Below are positions 25,822 to 34,630 of a DNA stretch of 43,520 nt, in pieces; position 1 is the stretch's first letter; every line of letters starts with the position of its first letter. A program made the position numbers and the translations under genes. The stretch covers positions 1 to 43,520 of the forward strand of contig DASYYE010000434.1 in the NCBI GenBank assembly GCA_035946955.1, given 5' to 3'. The notes beneath the pieces were generated by a model that made no database searches, was not told where the DNA came from, and saw only the letters and a program-made list of their open reading frames with translations. This stretch comes from DASYYE01 sp035946955. Lineage in GTDB: Bacteria; Actinomycetota; Actinomycetes; Streptosporangiales; Streptosporangiaceae.

Positions 25822-27099
25822 GTGGGTCAGCATGCGATCTCGTGGGCCAGTGCCGCCGCCCTGGCACGCCGAGCCGCCGTGGCCCGGCATGCGCCCATGG
25901 TCACCGCGGGCGTGCTCGCGGTGGCCGCGCTGGCGCAGGCGAGCTGGGCGGCCGCCAGCGCCAGCCCGGGCAGCCCCGGCGGTGAGCTGGCCTCGGTGGT
26001 GGCCTCCGACGGGTTGCTGGCCCCGGTGGTGGTGGCACTGCCCTGCCTGGTTGCCACGCTGCCGCTGGGTGCCCGCTGGCGCCAGCCGGCCACCGCAGCG
26101 GTGACGGTCTGTGCCGCCAGTATCGCGTCCCTGGTGTTCTTCGACTTCCTCACCTGGGCGGCACTGGCCGCGCAGGTCATCGTGGCCTACCGGGCCGGCC
26201 GCCGTGGCCCGCCGCTGCTGGCCGCTGGGCTCGCGGTGCCGTTCCTCACGCTCGCGTTCGTGCCGCTGCTGCACCCTGGGTCCGGGCCGGTGGCAGCGGC
26301 GGCATGGCCGTCCGCACATGTGATGGCCATCCTGGCGGCCACACTGGGACCGATGGCGGCATGCGCCGGGGCGGCCTGGCGGTTCCGCAGCATGAGCGAA
26401 GAGCACACGGCCGCCGCCGAGGCCATCGCCGACAGCCTGCTGGAGAACACGGCGCGCGGCGAGCGCGCACGGATCTCGCGCGAGCTGCACGACGTGGTGG
26501 CGCACCACATCTCCATGATCGCTGTGCAGGCCGAGACAGCCAGGCTGGCCACCCCCGGCATGCCCGCCGCAGGGGCGCAGCGACTGACCGCCATCGGGGA
26601 CACGGCCAGGGCCGCGCTCACCGAGATGCGCCGACTGCTCGGCGTGCTGCGGGAAGACACCGGGCCGCCAGCCGCCAGCCGGGAGCCCCAGCCCAGCCTC
26701 GCACAGCTCAACGAACTGCTGGACGAGACGAGGGACGCGTCGGGGATCTGCGCGAGGCTCATCATCCGCGGCTGGCTCACCACCCTGGACCCGGGTGTCG
26801 AGCTCGCCGCATACCGGATCGTGCAGGAGGCGCTCACCAATGCGAGGCGGCACGCACCAGGCGCCGCGGTCGACGTCGAACTGCACTACACACACGACAC
26901 GCTGGAGCTGCGTATCCGCGACAACGGGCCCGGGCCGCCCACGCTGGTGGCCGAACCTAAACCCACCGGGCACGGTCTCCTCGGCATGCGCGAACGGGCC
27001 GCGGCCGTGGGCGGCGAACTGCGCACCGGCGCGGCACCCGGCGGCGGCTTCCTGGTGCAGGCGACGCTGCCGGCCAAGGCCGAGGAGCTCTTGACATGA
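25822..27099 (+). CDS. NarL/DesK-type sensor histidine kinase
   Basis: About 425 residues from GTG 25822; ATG 25897 is an alternative and neither has a strong ribosome site. Four to five N-terminal membrane spans (roughly 25-180) have almost no extracytoplasmic sensor domain, as in intramembrane-sensing kinases. A coiled linker leads to HisKA_3 with RISRELHDVVAHHISM, phospho-acceptor H223. HATPase_c follows: YRIVQEALTNARRHAPG (N box), IRDNGPG (G1) and GHGLLGMRERAAAVGGELRTG. It phosphorylates the overlapping regulator. With so small a sensor, the partner may be the permease's large extracytoplasmic domain, as in Bce-type modules. Confidence 0.9.
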   Translation: MGQHAISWASAAALARRAAVARHAPMVTAGVLAVAALAQASWAAASASPGSPGGELASVVASDGLLAPVVVALPCLVATLPLGARWRQPATAAVTVCAASIASLVFFDFLTWAALAAQVIVAYRAGRRGPPLLAAGLAVPFLTLAFVPLLHPGSGPVAAAAWPSAHVMAILAATLGPMAACAGAAWRFRSMSEEHTAAAEAIADSLLENTARGERARISRELHDVVAHHISMIAVQAETARLATPGMPAAGAQRLTAIGDTARAALTEMRRLLGVLREDTGPPAASREPQPSLAQLNELLDETRDASGICARLIIRGWLTTLDPGVELAAYRIVQEALTNARRHAPGAAVDVELHYTHDTLELRIRDNGPGPPTLVAEPKPTGHGLLGMRERAAAVGGELRTGAAPGGGFLVQATLPAKAEELLT

Positions 27100-27818
27100 C
27101 CGGAGCAGGCCAGGCCGTGCGGATCGTGGTGGCAGATGACCACCAGGTGGTCCGTACCGGTTTCGCCGCGCTGCTGGAGACCCAGCCGGACTTCACGGTG
27201 CTGGGCACGGCTTGCGACGGCGCCGAGGCGGTGCGGATCAGCCGTGAGCTGCATCCGGACGTGGTGCTGATGGATGTCCGGATGCCCGGCACCGACGGCA
27301 TCGAGGCCACCCGGCAACTGACCAGCGACACCGGCACCACGCCACGGGTCATCATCCTGACCACCTTCGACCTGGACGAGTACGTCTACGAAGCGCTGCG
27401 CGCGGGCGCCAGCGGTTTCCTGCTCAAGGACGTGACCGCCGAGCGGCTGTTCGACGCCGTGCGGGTCATCGCGGCCGGGCAGGCACTGCTGGCACCAGCC
27501 ATCACCCGTCGGCTGATCAGCGAGTTCGCCCGGCTGCGCCCGCACCAGGCGGCGTCGGCCACGCCGGCGCTGCGCGAGCTCACGCCACGTGAGACTGAGG
27601 TGCTCAGGCTGATTGCCGAGGGGCTGTCGAACCCGGAGATAGCGGCCCGGCTGGTGGTGACGGAGGAGACCGTCAAGACGCACGTGAGCCGGGTGCTGCA
27701 CAAGCTCGGGCTGCGGGACCGGACGCAGGCTGTCGTGGTCGCCTACGAGTCTGGGCTGGTGACGCCGTCCTCACCTGGTCCCGGCGGTGGTCGCAGGTCG
27801 GGCGGGCGGTTCTCGTAG
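27096..27818 (+). CDS. NarL/LuxR-family response regulator
   Basis: 240 residues; ATG overlaps the kinase stop by 4 bp. Receiver domain: acidic pair in VVADDHQVV, phospho-acceptor D60 in DVVLMDVRMPG, conserved Thr in IILTTFD and Lys in FLLKDV. The LuxR-type HTH (about 165-225) reads LTPRETEVLRLIAEGLSNPEIA and TEETVKTHVSRVLHKLGLRDRTQAV. The Gly/Arg/Ser-rich tail overlaps the convergent Lrp-type gene by 76 bp. It probably acts at the palindrome in the divergent promoter. Confidence 0.94.
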   Translation: MTGAGQAVRIVVADDHQVVRTGFAALLETQPDFTVLGTACDGAEAVRISRELHPDVVLMDVRMPGTDGIEATRQLTSDTGTTPRVIILTTFDLDEYVYEALRAGASGFLLKDVTAERLFDAVRVIAAGQALLAPAITRRLISEFARLRPHQAASATPALRELTPRETEVLRLIAEGLSNPEIAARLVVTEETVKTHVSRVLHKLGLRDRTQAVVVAYESGLVTPSSPGPGGGRRSGGRFS

Positions 27819-28255
27819 GGGGTGCTGAGCACCACCGTCGTCCGGGTGGACACATTGGCCGCCTCGCGGATCTCCCGCAGCAGGTTCTCCAGCGCGGCCG
27901 GTGAGGCGACCCTGACCTTGAGGATGTAGTTCTCCTCCCCCGCCACGCTGTGGCACGCCTCGATGGCGCCGAGGTGGGCGAGTCGCTCCGGTGCGTCGTC
28001 CGGGGAGGCCGGGTCGAACGGCTTGATCGACACGAACGCGGTCAGCGGCAGTCCCGCGTCTGCCGGGTCGAGCACTGCCGTGTAGCCCTTGATGACCCCG
28101 CGGCGCTCCAGGCGCCGCACCCGCTGGTGGGTCGCGGAGACCGACAGACCTGCCTGACGTGCCAGGTCCGTGAAGCTCATCCTGCCGTCACGCGACAGCA
28201 GCGAGAGGATAGTACGGTCGATCTCTTCCACGTGATCACGGTAGCGGTTCACCAC
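27743..28255 (-). CDS. Lrp/AsnC-family transcriptional regulator
   Basis: 170 residues from GTG 28255; GTG 28231 (VEEIDRTILSLL) fits the family's usual N-terminus better. The AsnC-type HTH is IDRTILSLLSRDGRMSFTDLARQAGLSVSATHQRVRRLERRGVI in two helices, then the RAM ligand domain (LTAFVSIKPF, IEACHSVAGEENYILKVRVASPAALENLLREI). It senses amino acids or related metabolites. The last ~20 residues are Pro-rich and overlap the response regulator's 3' end antisense. The liv-type importer in this window is a conceivable target, unproven. Confidence 0.9.
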   Translation of the reverse strand: MVNRYRDHVEEIDRTILSLLSRDGRMSFTDLARQAGLSVSATHQRVRRLERRGVIKGYTAVLDPADAGLPLTAFVSIKPFDPASPDDAPERLAHLGAIEACHSVAGEENYILKVRVASPAALENLLREIREAANVSTRTTVVLSTPYENRPPDLRPPPGPGEDGVTSPDS

Positions 28256-28279
28256 TTGTCGCGCTGTGTTACTTGACTC

Positions 28280-28292
28280 CAGGTGCTACCTG
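28280..28292. promoter_or_regulatory. Inverted repeat CAGGT-GCT-ACCTG
   Basis: A 13-bp imperfect-centre palindrome 25 bp upstream of the Lrp-type start and 118 bp upstream of the sugar ATPase. Lrp/AsnC proteins often autoregulate at such sites. Confidence 0.35.
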
Positions 28293-28409
28293 AATCGGGC
28301 GTGCCTGGATACGCTCCGGATTAAGCGTTTGGTACGGTGAACCGCTGCCCCACGGGTGCAAGGGCGCCGCGCATTGTCACAAACCGCGGACCAGGATCGG
28401 AGCACGACG

Positions 28410-29648
<1,239 letters not shown>

Positions 29649-29659
29649 CGGAACCCCTG

Positions 29660-29696
29660 CGAAGGGCGGGGAGGCGGTCCGCCTCCCCGCCCTTCG
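29660..29696. terminator. Strong bidirectional intrinsic terminator
   Basis: A perfect 16-bp GC-rich stem (CGAAGGGCGGGGAGGC pairing with its complement at 29681-29696) closes on a 5-nt loop, 12 nt after the ATPase stop and 39 nt past the convergent gene's stop. Typical of actinomycete terminators that lack a T-tract. Confidence 0.9.
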
Positions 29697-29734
29697 GTGT
29701 CGACGGTGCGCCGGGGGCAGATGGGCCGGGGCGC

Positions 29735-31996
29735 CTACAAGCCTGCTTGCTGCACTATGGCGTTGAAGATCGCCAGTTGCCCCTCCGGTGTCGGGTGCAT
29801 TGGCGAAGGGTATTTCCGGCCGAGCCAGTGTGACCCGTCCGGGTAGTTGATGGACGGTCCGTAAACCCATGGGTCGGCCGAACAGAATGTGTGGCCGGCC
29901 ATGATGTCTGTGCCGCCATACCATCCCGTCAGGTCGACGAACTTCACGTTGAGATTCGAGTCGTCGTGTTGTGCGACTTGAGTCTCCTGCTGGATATTCT
30001 GGTCTAGTGACTGGAGTCCGTTAACGATCCAGGTCTGCTCACCAGAGGTTATTCCTATCGGATTGAGGAGCCCGTTACCCGAATCGATACAGCTCTGGTT
30101 GTAGGTGTTCCCGTATGGGTTGTAGTAGTCGGTTACGACTACCGTGAGTTGCTGGCCCGCCGGCAGGTCCTGTGCCGCCCTGTTGTTCAGTTCCGTCAGG
30201 ACAGTGCCCAGGTCAGTTGCTTCGTTGGCGAGTTCAGCGTCCAACTCGGCCGTGTTGCTGGCTGACCCACATCCAAGGTCGATCGTGTAGCACTGGGTCA
30301 TCCAGTCCCCGAAGTCGATGTCATCGGCTCCGACTGTCAGCAGGACGGCCGCTGGTGCGTCCGGGTTGTGATCGAAAAGAGGGTTCGCCGCGTCACAGCC
30401 CGAGCATCTGGGAATGCTGCTGCTGCCCAGTTGGGCGGGCACGATCTGATCGGGAACTGGTCTGGCATTTTTGTCGAACGGCTGGAAACGAAGGACTCCA
30501 GCCGGAGTGTAGCCACCCGACTGGTTCTCTTCGGCCAGCGCGCTCGCGCCGGTACAGGCCATGTTGTTGACCGTGTACCCCTCGAACTTGACGAAGAACA
30601 GGCTAGAGGCGGCGTTCGACTGATGGCAGTCCTGGAAATTGCCGCCCAGCGCCACCGTCGTGTTATTCCACTTCGGGCTCGATGGGCCACTCCGGACCCA
30701 GCCAGACCCGTTCCAGTAGAAGCCGTAATTGACCCCCTCCCCGGCGGCGACACTGTCGCCGAGGACCACCATGCGCCCGTCACCTATGGGCGGGCTGGTT
30801 GACCGCAGACCGCTCCACGACAGGGTGGCGAAACTGTTGGACGAGATGCCGGTCACGTTGGACACCCCGGTGACCTGGACCGGGGTGGTGTGCTGGTTTG
30901 CGTCCCCGACGCCGAGTTCCCCAAACACATTGGAACCCCACGCCCAGACCGTGCCGCTCTTCGTGATGGCCCAGCTGTCCGCATTCGCTGCGGCGAGCGA
31001 GGCCACATGGGACAGGGTGAGCTCGACCGGCGACCGCCAGCCGGTGGGGCCGCCGTCACCGACCTGCCCGTACTGGTTGGACCCCCAGGCCCAGACATGG
31101 CCGCTCGTGTCGATGGCCAACGCATGGTCGGCGCCTGCGACGATGCGCTTGATCGCTGGCAGGCCGGTGACCTGGCTGGGCCCATGACCTTGACCGCCGT
31201 AGTCGAACCCCCAGGCGTAGACGTTGCCGTTGCCCGTCACCGCGTAGCTGTCGTTTCCCCCCGCGGAGACCTCAACGACATTCGACAGGTTGGGGATCTG
31301 GAACGGTGTCGGCCAGAGCGAGGCACCATTGTTCGGGTCACCGAGCTGGCCCGCGAAGTTCCTGCCCCAGGCCCAGACATTGCCGCCCGAGGTCAGTGCC
31401 AGCGTGTGGTCATCACCGGTCGATACGGATTTGATGCTGGTTGGCAGGCCGCTCACCAGGGCCGGTGTGGGGTCATAGCTGCCTCCAGCGGCGGGCGTCC
31501 GGCCGAGGTCGCCGTAGGTGTCATTACCCCAGCTGTACAGGCGACCGCTGCTGGTCAGGCCGAGGCCGAACTCGTCCTGGCCAGCGCTGACCTGGACGAC
31601 CGGCGGGAGCAACACGTGCACCGGGGACGTCTCGCGATAACTGGTACCACCATCCCCGAGCTGCCCCTCATCGTTGCGGCCCCACCCGGTGACGCTGCCG
31701 TCAGCGTGGAGCGCGAGAACACCCGGACCCGCACTGATCTGGGTAATGTAACGCTCCGGCGTCGCCGGAGTGCCGATGCCCCCGGGGTTCCCGGGGTACG
31801 GAAACGGTGGTGCGATCACGTCGGTGGTCGAGCCGTTGCCGATGTAACCGTAGTAGTTGTATCCCCAGCCTCTCGCGTTGATCGTCGGATCGGTATCCGC
31901 ACGGGCAGGGAGTGTCGCCGTCAGCGACATGGCGGATGTGGCCAGGAAAAGAGAGAGCGCAGCAACCAATGATGCTCGCCGTGGACGGTTTCTCAA
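29735..31996 (-). CDS. Secreted RCC1 beta-propeller - SGNH hydrolase fusion
   Basis: 753 residues from TTG 31996 (TGGAG upstream). Signal peptide about 1-33, cleaved after ARA. Residues 40-400 are RCC1-type repeats (VWAWGRNFAGQLGD, VWAWGSNQYGQVGDGG, VWAWGSNVFGELGVGD) forming a propeller. Residues 409-753 are an SGNH/GDSL hydrolase: GDSVAAGEG with the nucleophile Ser at 415, TVGADDIDF in block III (Asp where GxND has Asn), and HPTPEGQ with the catalytic His at 734. Paired Cys suggest extracellular disulfides. It is probably a secreted esterase or acyl hydrolase with a protein- or polymer-binding propeller. GC is lower than in neighbours. Confidence 0.9.
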   Translation of the reverse strand: MRNRPRRASLVAALSLFLATSAMSLTATLPARADTDPTINARGWGYNYYGYIGNGSTTDVIAPPFPYPGNPGGIGTPATPERYITQISAGPGVLALHADGSVTGWGRNDEGQLGDGGTSYRETSPVHVLLPPVVQVSAGQDEFGLGLTSSGRLYSWGNDTYGDLGRTPAAGGSYDPTPALVSGLPTSIKSVSTGDDHTLALTSGGNVWAWGRNFAGQLGDPNNGASLWPTPFQIPNLSNVVEVSAGGNDSYAVTGNGNVYAWGFDYGGQGHGPSQVTGLPAIKRIVAGADHALAIDTSGHVWAWGSNQYGQVGDGGPTGWRSPVELTLSHVASLAAANADSWAITKSGTVWAWGSNVFGELGVGDANQHTTPVQVTGVSNVTGISSNSFATLSWSGLRSTSPPIGDGRMVVLGDSVAAGEGVNYGFYWNGSGWVRSGPSSPKWNNTTVALGGNFQDCHQSNAASSLFFVKFEGYTVNNMACTGASALAEENQSGGYTPAGVLRFQPFDKNARPVPDQIVPAQLGSSSIPRCSGCDAANPLFDHNPDAPAAVLLTVGADDIDFGDWMTQCYTIDLGCGSASNTAELDAELANEATDLGTVLTELNNRAAQDLPAGQQLTVVVTDYYNPYGNTYNQSCIDSGNGLLNPIGITSGEQTWIVNGLQSLDQNIQQETQVAQHDDSNLNVKFVDLTGWYGGTDIMAGHTFCSADPWVYGPSINYPDGSHWLGRKYPSPMHPTPEGQLAIFNAIVQQAGL

Positions 31997-32490
31997 TGCA
32001 CTCCACCTGCTCCTTGAGGGCGATGCCTGCTTCGTGGCAGGGCGCCATCGGTATCCATGACGAACGGAAGTCCGGGACGCTTGTATTACCTGCCCGCCAG
32101 ACCATCATCCCCGCCCATATCTGGCCCAGTTGCCATCGCCCGCATAACCACTTCGCACCGGCGACTGGATGACCACAACGCTTGCCGGCGTTTGCACACC
32201 AGCCTAGCCACGTGCGTATCCATGATAGAGGCGGAAGCCGGCCCAGGCGAGAGCACAGACAGGAATGCAGAAGCCCTGATTCCTAATCACCGCCAGCACG
32301 ATACTGCCGCGGTCAGGGTCGACCTGCGTGACCCCTGGATCGCCGCCCGCCGCGTCAATCCACGCACCACGCCAGCCCAACTACACCCCGGCCGCCTACA
32401 TGGCCTCCAGCACCTGACCCAGTTCAAGAAGCTGTTGGGTCCCCCTCAAGCTCTCCTGTTAAGGAACTCTATCCGGTAGGGTTCCTGGTC
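31997..32490. other. About 490 bp without a supported gene
   Basis: It contains the promoter side of the fusion gene and the leader of the next gene. A plus-strand frame runs through much of it, but its composition is not protein-like and it has no ribosome site. Confidence 0.5.
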
Positions 32491-33249
32491 ATGGCCGAGC
32501 CTCCTGCTGATAGCCGCGCGCCTGGTCGGCCGCTGCTGAGGTGGGAGAGAGCAGTCGCCATCACCATTGGGGCGGCCTTCGCCGGAGTGGCGATCTATGC
32601 ATTGTTCAACAGCGCTAACCAAGCTGGTACTGCCGCACTGCTGCTCGTGGCAGCTGCCTTTTTGCTCATCGGTGTCCAGGGGACGGCTCTTATCCGTTTC
32701 GGGACCGGCTCGACGTCTGTGGAGCTGGATCGAAGAGCTGCGGCGGCAGTCCAGCGGGCCGACGAGGTGGCCGAGGTAGACCCGCAGTTGGCGATGGGCA
32801 TCCTGGAGGGCGCGGCGATCATCGAACCGAGAGTAGGTCCGGCGGCGAGCGCCTTCCGCGCAATCAGCTACGAGAATGCCGTAGGCCAGGCGCTGGGACG
32901 CGTCCAGCCAGATGGCGCCGCCGTTACGGTGGCAGAACCACCTGTGGACCTTACCGTTCTCTCACCCTCGGGGAAGGTGCTGGTATCTGTCGTCTATCGA
33001 CGCAGCCGCAGCCTCCAGCAGATCGATCTTGCGCCGCTGGTTGGCAGCAGGCAGTTGGAGAATGCGGTTGGCGGTCTGGTCGTCACCAACCAGGCCCTGT
33101 CATCAAGTGTTGCTGGCTATATCGCCGACGCCGCGAAGAGGGGTATCACGCTCGAGGCCGTGACCTGGGATGGCCCAGAAGATGATCACGATCTGGGAAG
33201 AGCGCTGAGCCGGCTGCTGAATCCTGCGAGTCCCGGCCAGGTGCATTAG
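32491..33249 (+). CDS. Membrane protein with a nuclease-fold-like cytoplasmic domain, function unknown
   Basis: 252 residues from ATG 32491. Two membrane spans (about 20-42 and 48-68) form a hairpin, followed by a helical segment and a C-terminal alpha/beta domain: LTVLSPSGKVLVSVVYRRSRSLQQIDLAPLVG and GGLVVTNQALSSSVAGYIADAAKRGITLEAVTW. The pattern of a central strand, then VVTN, then helix, then a hydrophobic strand resembles Mrr/NERD-like PD-(D/E)XK folds, but the (E/Q)xK catalytic motif reads VVYRR here, so it would be inactive. That resemblance is by eye only. Confidence 0.65.
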   Translation: MAEPPADSRAPGRPLLRWERAVAITIGAAFAGVAIYALFNSANQAGTAALLLVAAAFLLIGVQGTALIRFGTGSTSVELDRRAAAAVQRADEVAEVDPQLAMGILEGAAIIEPRVGPAASAFRAISYENAVGQALGRVQPDGAAVTVAEPPVDLTVLSPSGKVLVSVVYRRSRSLQQIDLAPLVGSRQLENAVGGLVVTNQALSSSVAGYIADAAKRGITLEAVTWDGPEDDHDLGRALSRLLNPASPGQVH

Positions 33250-33277
33250 ACGGGTTTGCTTAAACGCGCTGCACGTG

Positions 33278-33335
33278 CCCCAGCTTGCATCGGCAGCAGC
33301 TGGGCCTGGCCGAGCCCATGACCTCTACCGGGCTC
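33278..33335. terminator. Two consecutive hairpins after the membrane protein gene
   Basis: CCCAGCT (33279-33285) pairs with AGCTGGG (33298-33304), and GAGCCC (33312-33317) pairs with GGGCTC (33330-33335). They lie 30-86 nt after the stop codon. Confidence 0.45.
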
Positions 33336-33480
33336 ATGGCTGCAGACGAAGCCGCCCGCCTGAGCCGGGCCGATCCGCCCCGGCTCACCGCGACCCCGAA
33401 AATGCCCTGGTCAGCTAATGAACGGCTGGCTGCCGTCCCGGGTGACACCGCCGAATAAGTTGGGCTGCGGCGGGTAGCTG

Positions 33481-33663
33481 GTGACCGTGGCTAGAGCGAG
33501 AACTGTAGCCGGGCGTGCCGTCCCCGGCATTGTCGTGTTCTTCTTCTGGGTGGTCGTGGCAATCCTGGCCATCATCCTGCTGGCATTCATCGTGAACTGG
33601 GCTGGCGGTGGAGCACTCAACCTGAGGGTCGGGCACTTCTTCCTGAACGTCGGGTTCACCTGA
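33481..33663 (+). CDS. Small single-span membrane protein
   Basis: 60 residues from GTG 33481, with only a weak GGGTAG upstream. A basic N-terminus (ARARTVAGRA) precedes one long hydrophobic span (IVVFFFWVVVAILAIILLAFIV) and a short outside tail, NLRVGHFFLNVGF. Small hydrophobic proteins with this layout recur in actinobacteria; no function is known to me. Confidence 0.55.
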   Translation: MTVARARTVAGRAVPGIVVFFFWVVVAILAIILLAFIVNWAGGGALNLRVGHFFLNVGFT

Positions 33664-33936
33664 TCAGCCCGGCAGTCGTCACCTGAAGTAGCGCATGGTG
33701 CGCACTTGCCGATTCGCCCGCGTGCTTGCATTCGGGCAGCGAACCCGCAGGTGTCGGTGCCGCCCGGTGAGGGCCTGACGGTCGAGGGTGGCGGTATCAG
33801 ATCCGGTGGCCAGTGCTGCGCGGCCATGACCGGCCAGCGACCACAGCTTCGAAGCCGCCAGCGCCGGCATCGGGCGACCAGGGCGAAGAACACGGCCGCC
33901 GCATGGTGCGGGTGTGCGGCAACGGCGAACCGGGGT
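33664..33936. other. Intergenic stretch without a supported gene
   Basis: Short frames exist on both strands, but none has a ribosome site or recognisable motif. Confidence 0.4.
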
Positions 33937-34452
33937 TCAACTGGGGTGTGACTGACTGGTGCCAGTGCGCCAGTCTTCCAGTGCCGTACGCCAGCGGTCG
34001 GTCTGTGCGGTGCTCCGCGGCCAGGATCTGGCCGTAATGGAGAAGGCGACCGACTCACCGGCAGTGGTGCGCATCTCGATCTGGCGCGATCGGTACGGCC
34101 ACCGTCCCGGGGTTATCTCAAAACCCTGGACCTCGCTGCGATGCCATGCCCGCGTCCGGAATGGGCTGCGGTAGGTGAGGGTATCGCCGGCGGCAGTGAC
34201 CCGGTACCGGGCGGCGAGCATGACCGGTGCCAGCCATGGCAGCCACACGAAGACAAGGAAGAAACCCCGCGGATCATGCTCGGCGGCTGCACCGGCCACC
34301 ATCAGGAGGCAGAGAAAGCCGATCCAGGCAACTATGAAGACCAAGCCCCAACGAGGAGGCCTGATATGCACAACAGGCTCGATGGCTGGCTGCACGTGCC
34401 CACTCTGCCCCTCAAGCAGGCGTCGAGTGAAGTCGTAGACCATGCCCACCAC
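33937..34452 (-). CDS. Membrane protein with a bacterial PH-like domain
   Basis: 171 residues from GTG 34452 (ATG 34443 is alternative; no clear ribosome site). Two spans (about 35-55 and 65-85: WGLVFIVAWIGFLCLLMVAG, FFLVFVWLPWLAPVMLAA) are followed by a compact beta-rich domain: YRVTAAGDTLTYRSPFRTRAWHRSEVQGFEIT and IEMRTTAGESVAFSI. This is the layout of actinobacterial PH-domain membrane proteins related to the CFP-6-type antigen family. Role unknown. Confidence 0.7.
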   Translation of the reverse strand: MVGMVYDFTRRLLEGQSGHVQPAIEPVVHIRPPRWGLVFIVAWIGFLCLLMVAGAAAEHDPRGFFLVFVWLPWLAPVMLAARYRVTAAGDTLTYRSPFRTRAWHRSEVQGFEITPGRWPYRSRQIEMRTTAGESVAFSITARSWPRSTAQTDRWRTALEDWRTGTSQSHPS

Positions 34453-34494
34453 GCCGGCGAGCGTGAGGCGGCGCGCAGTATCTCTGATGACGCG

Positions 34495-34522
34495 GGCCAG
34501 CCACCGATGTCGGTGGCTGGCC
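34495..34522. terminator. Strong 13-bp hairpin between two minus-strand genes
   Basis: GGCCAGCCACCGA pairs perfectly with TCGGTGGCTGGCC around a 2-nt centre. It is about 110 nt past the stop of the polytopic membrane gene and 43 nt upstream of the PH-like gene, so it likely ends the former's transcript. Confidence 0.6.
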
Positions 34523-34630
34523 GCGAATTCTGGCCAGGCTGGCCTGTCTAGGTATTGACCGCGCGAGGGCAGACGGGCCTGGCCAGGAGCCCTACTCTGC
34601 CGTGAGCCGGCTTCTGACGGATCGTTGCCA

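Noticed and set aside
28273..28345. TTGACT-based promoter for the sugar ATPase
   Set aside because: No -10 hexamer lies at 16-18 nt from the TTGACT, so I do not call it.
32057..32479. 140-codon plus frame in the 32 kb intergenic stretch
   Set aside because: Composition is not protein-like and it lacks a ribosome site or family similarity.
33319..33459. 46-codon plus-strand frame after the 32.5 kb membrane protein gene
   Set aside because: No ribosome site, overlaps the hairpins, and has no recognisable composition or motif.
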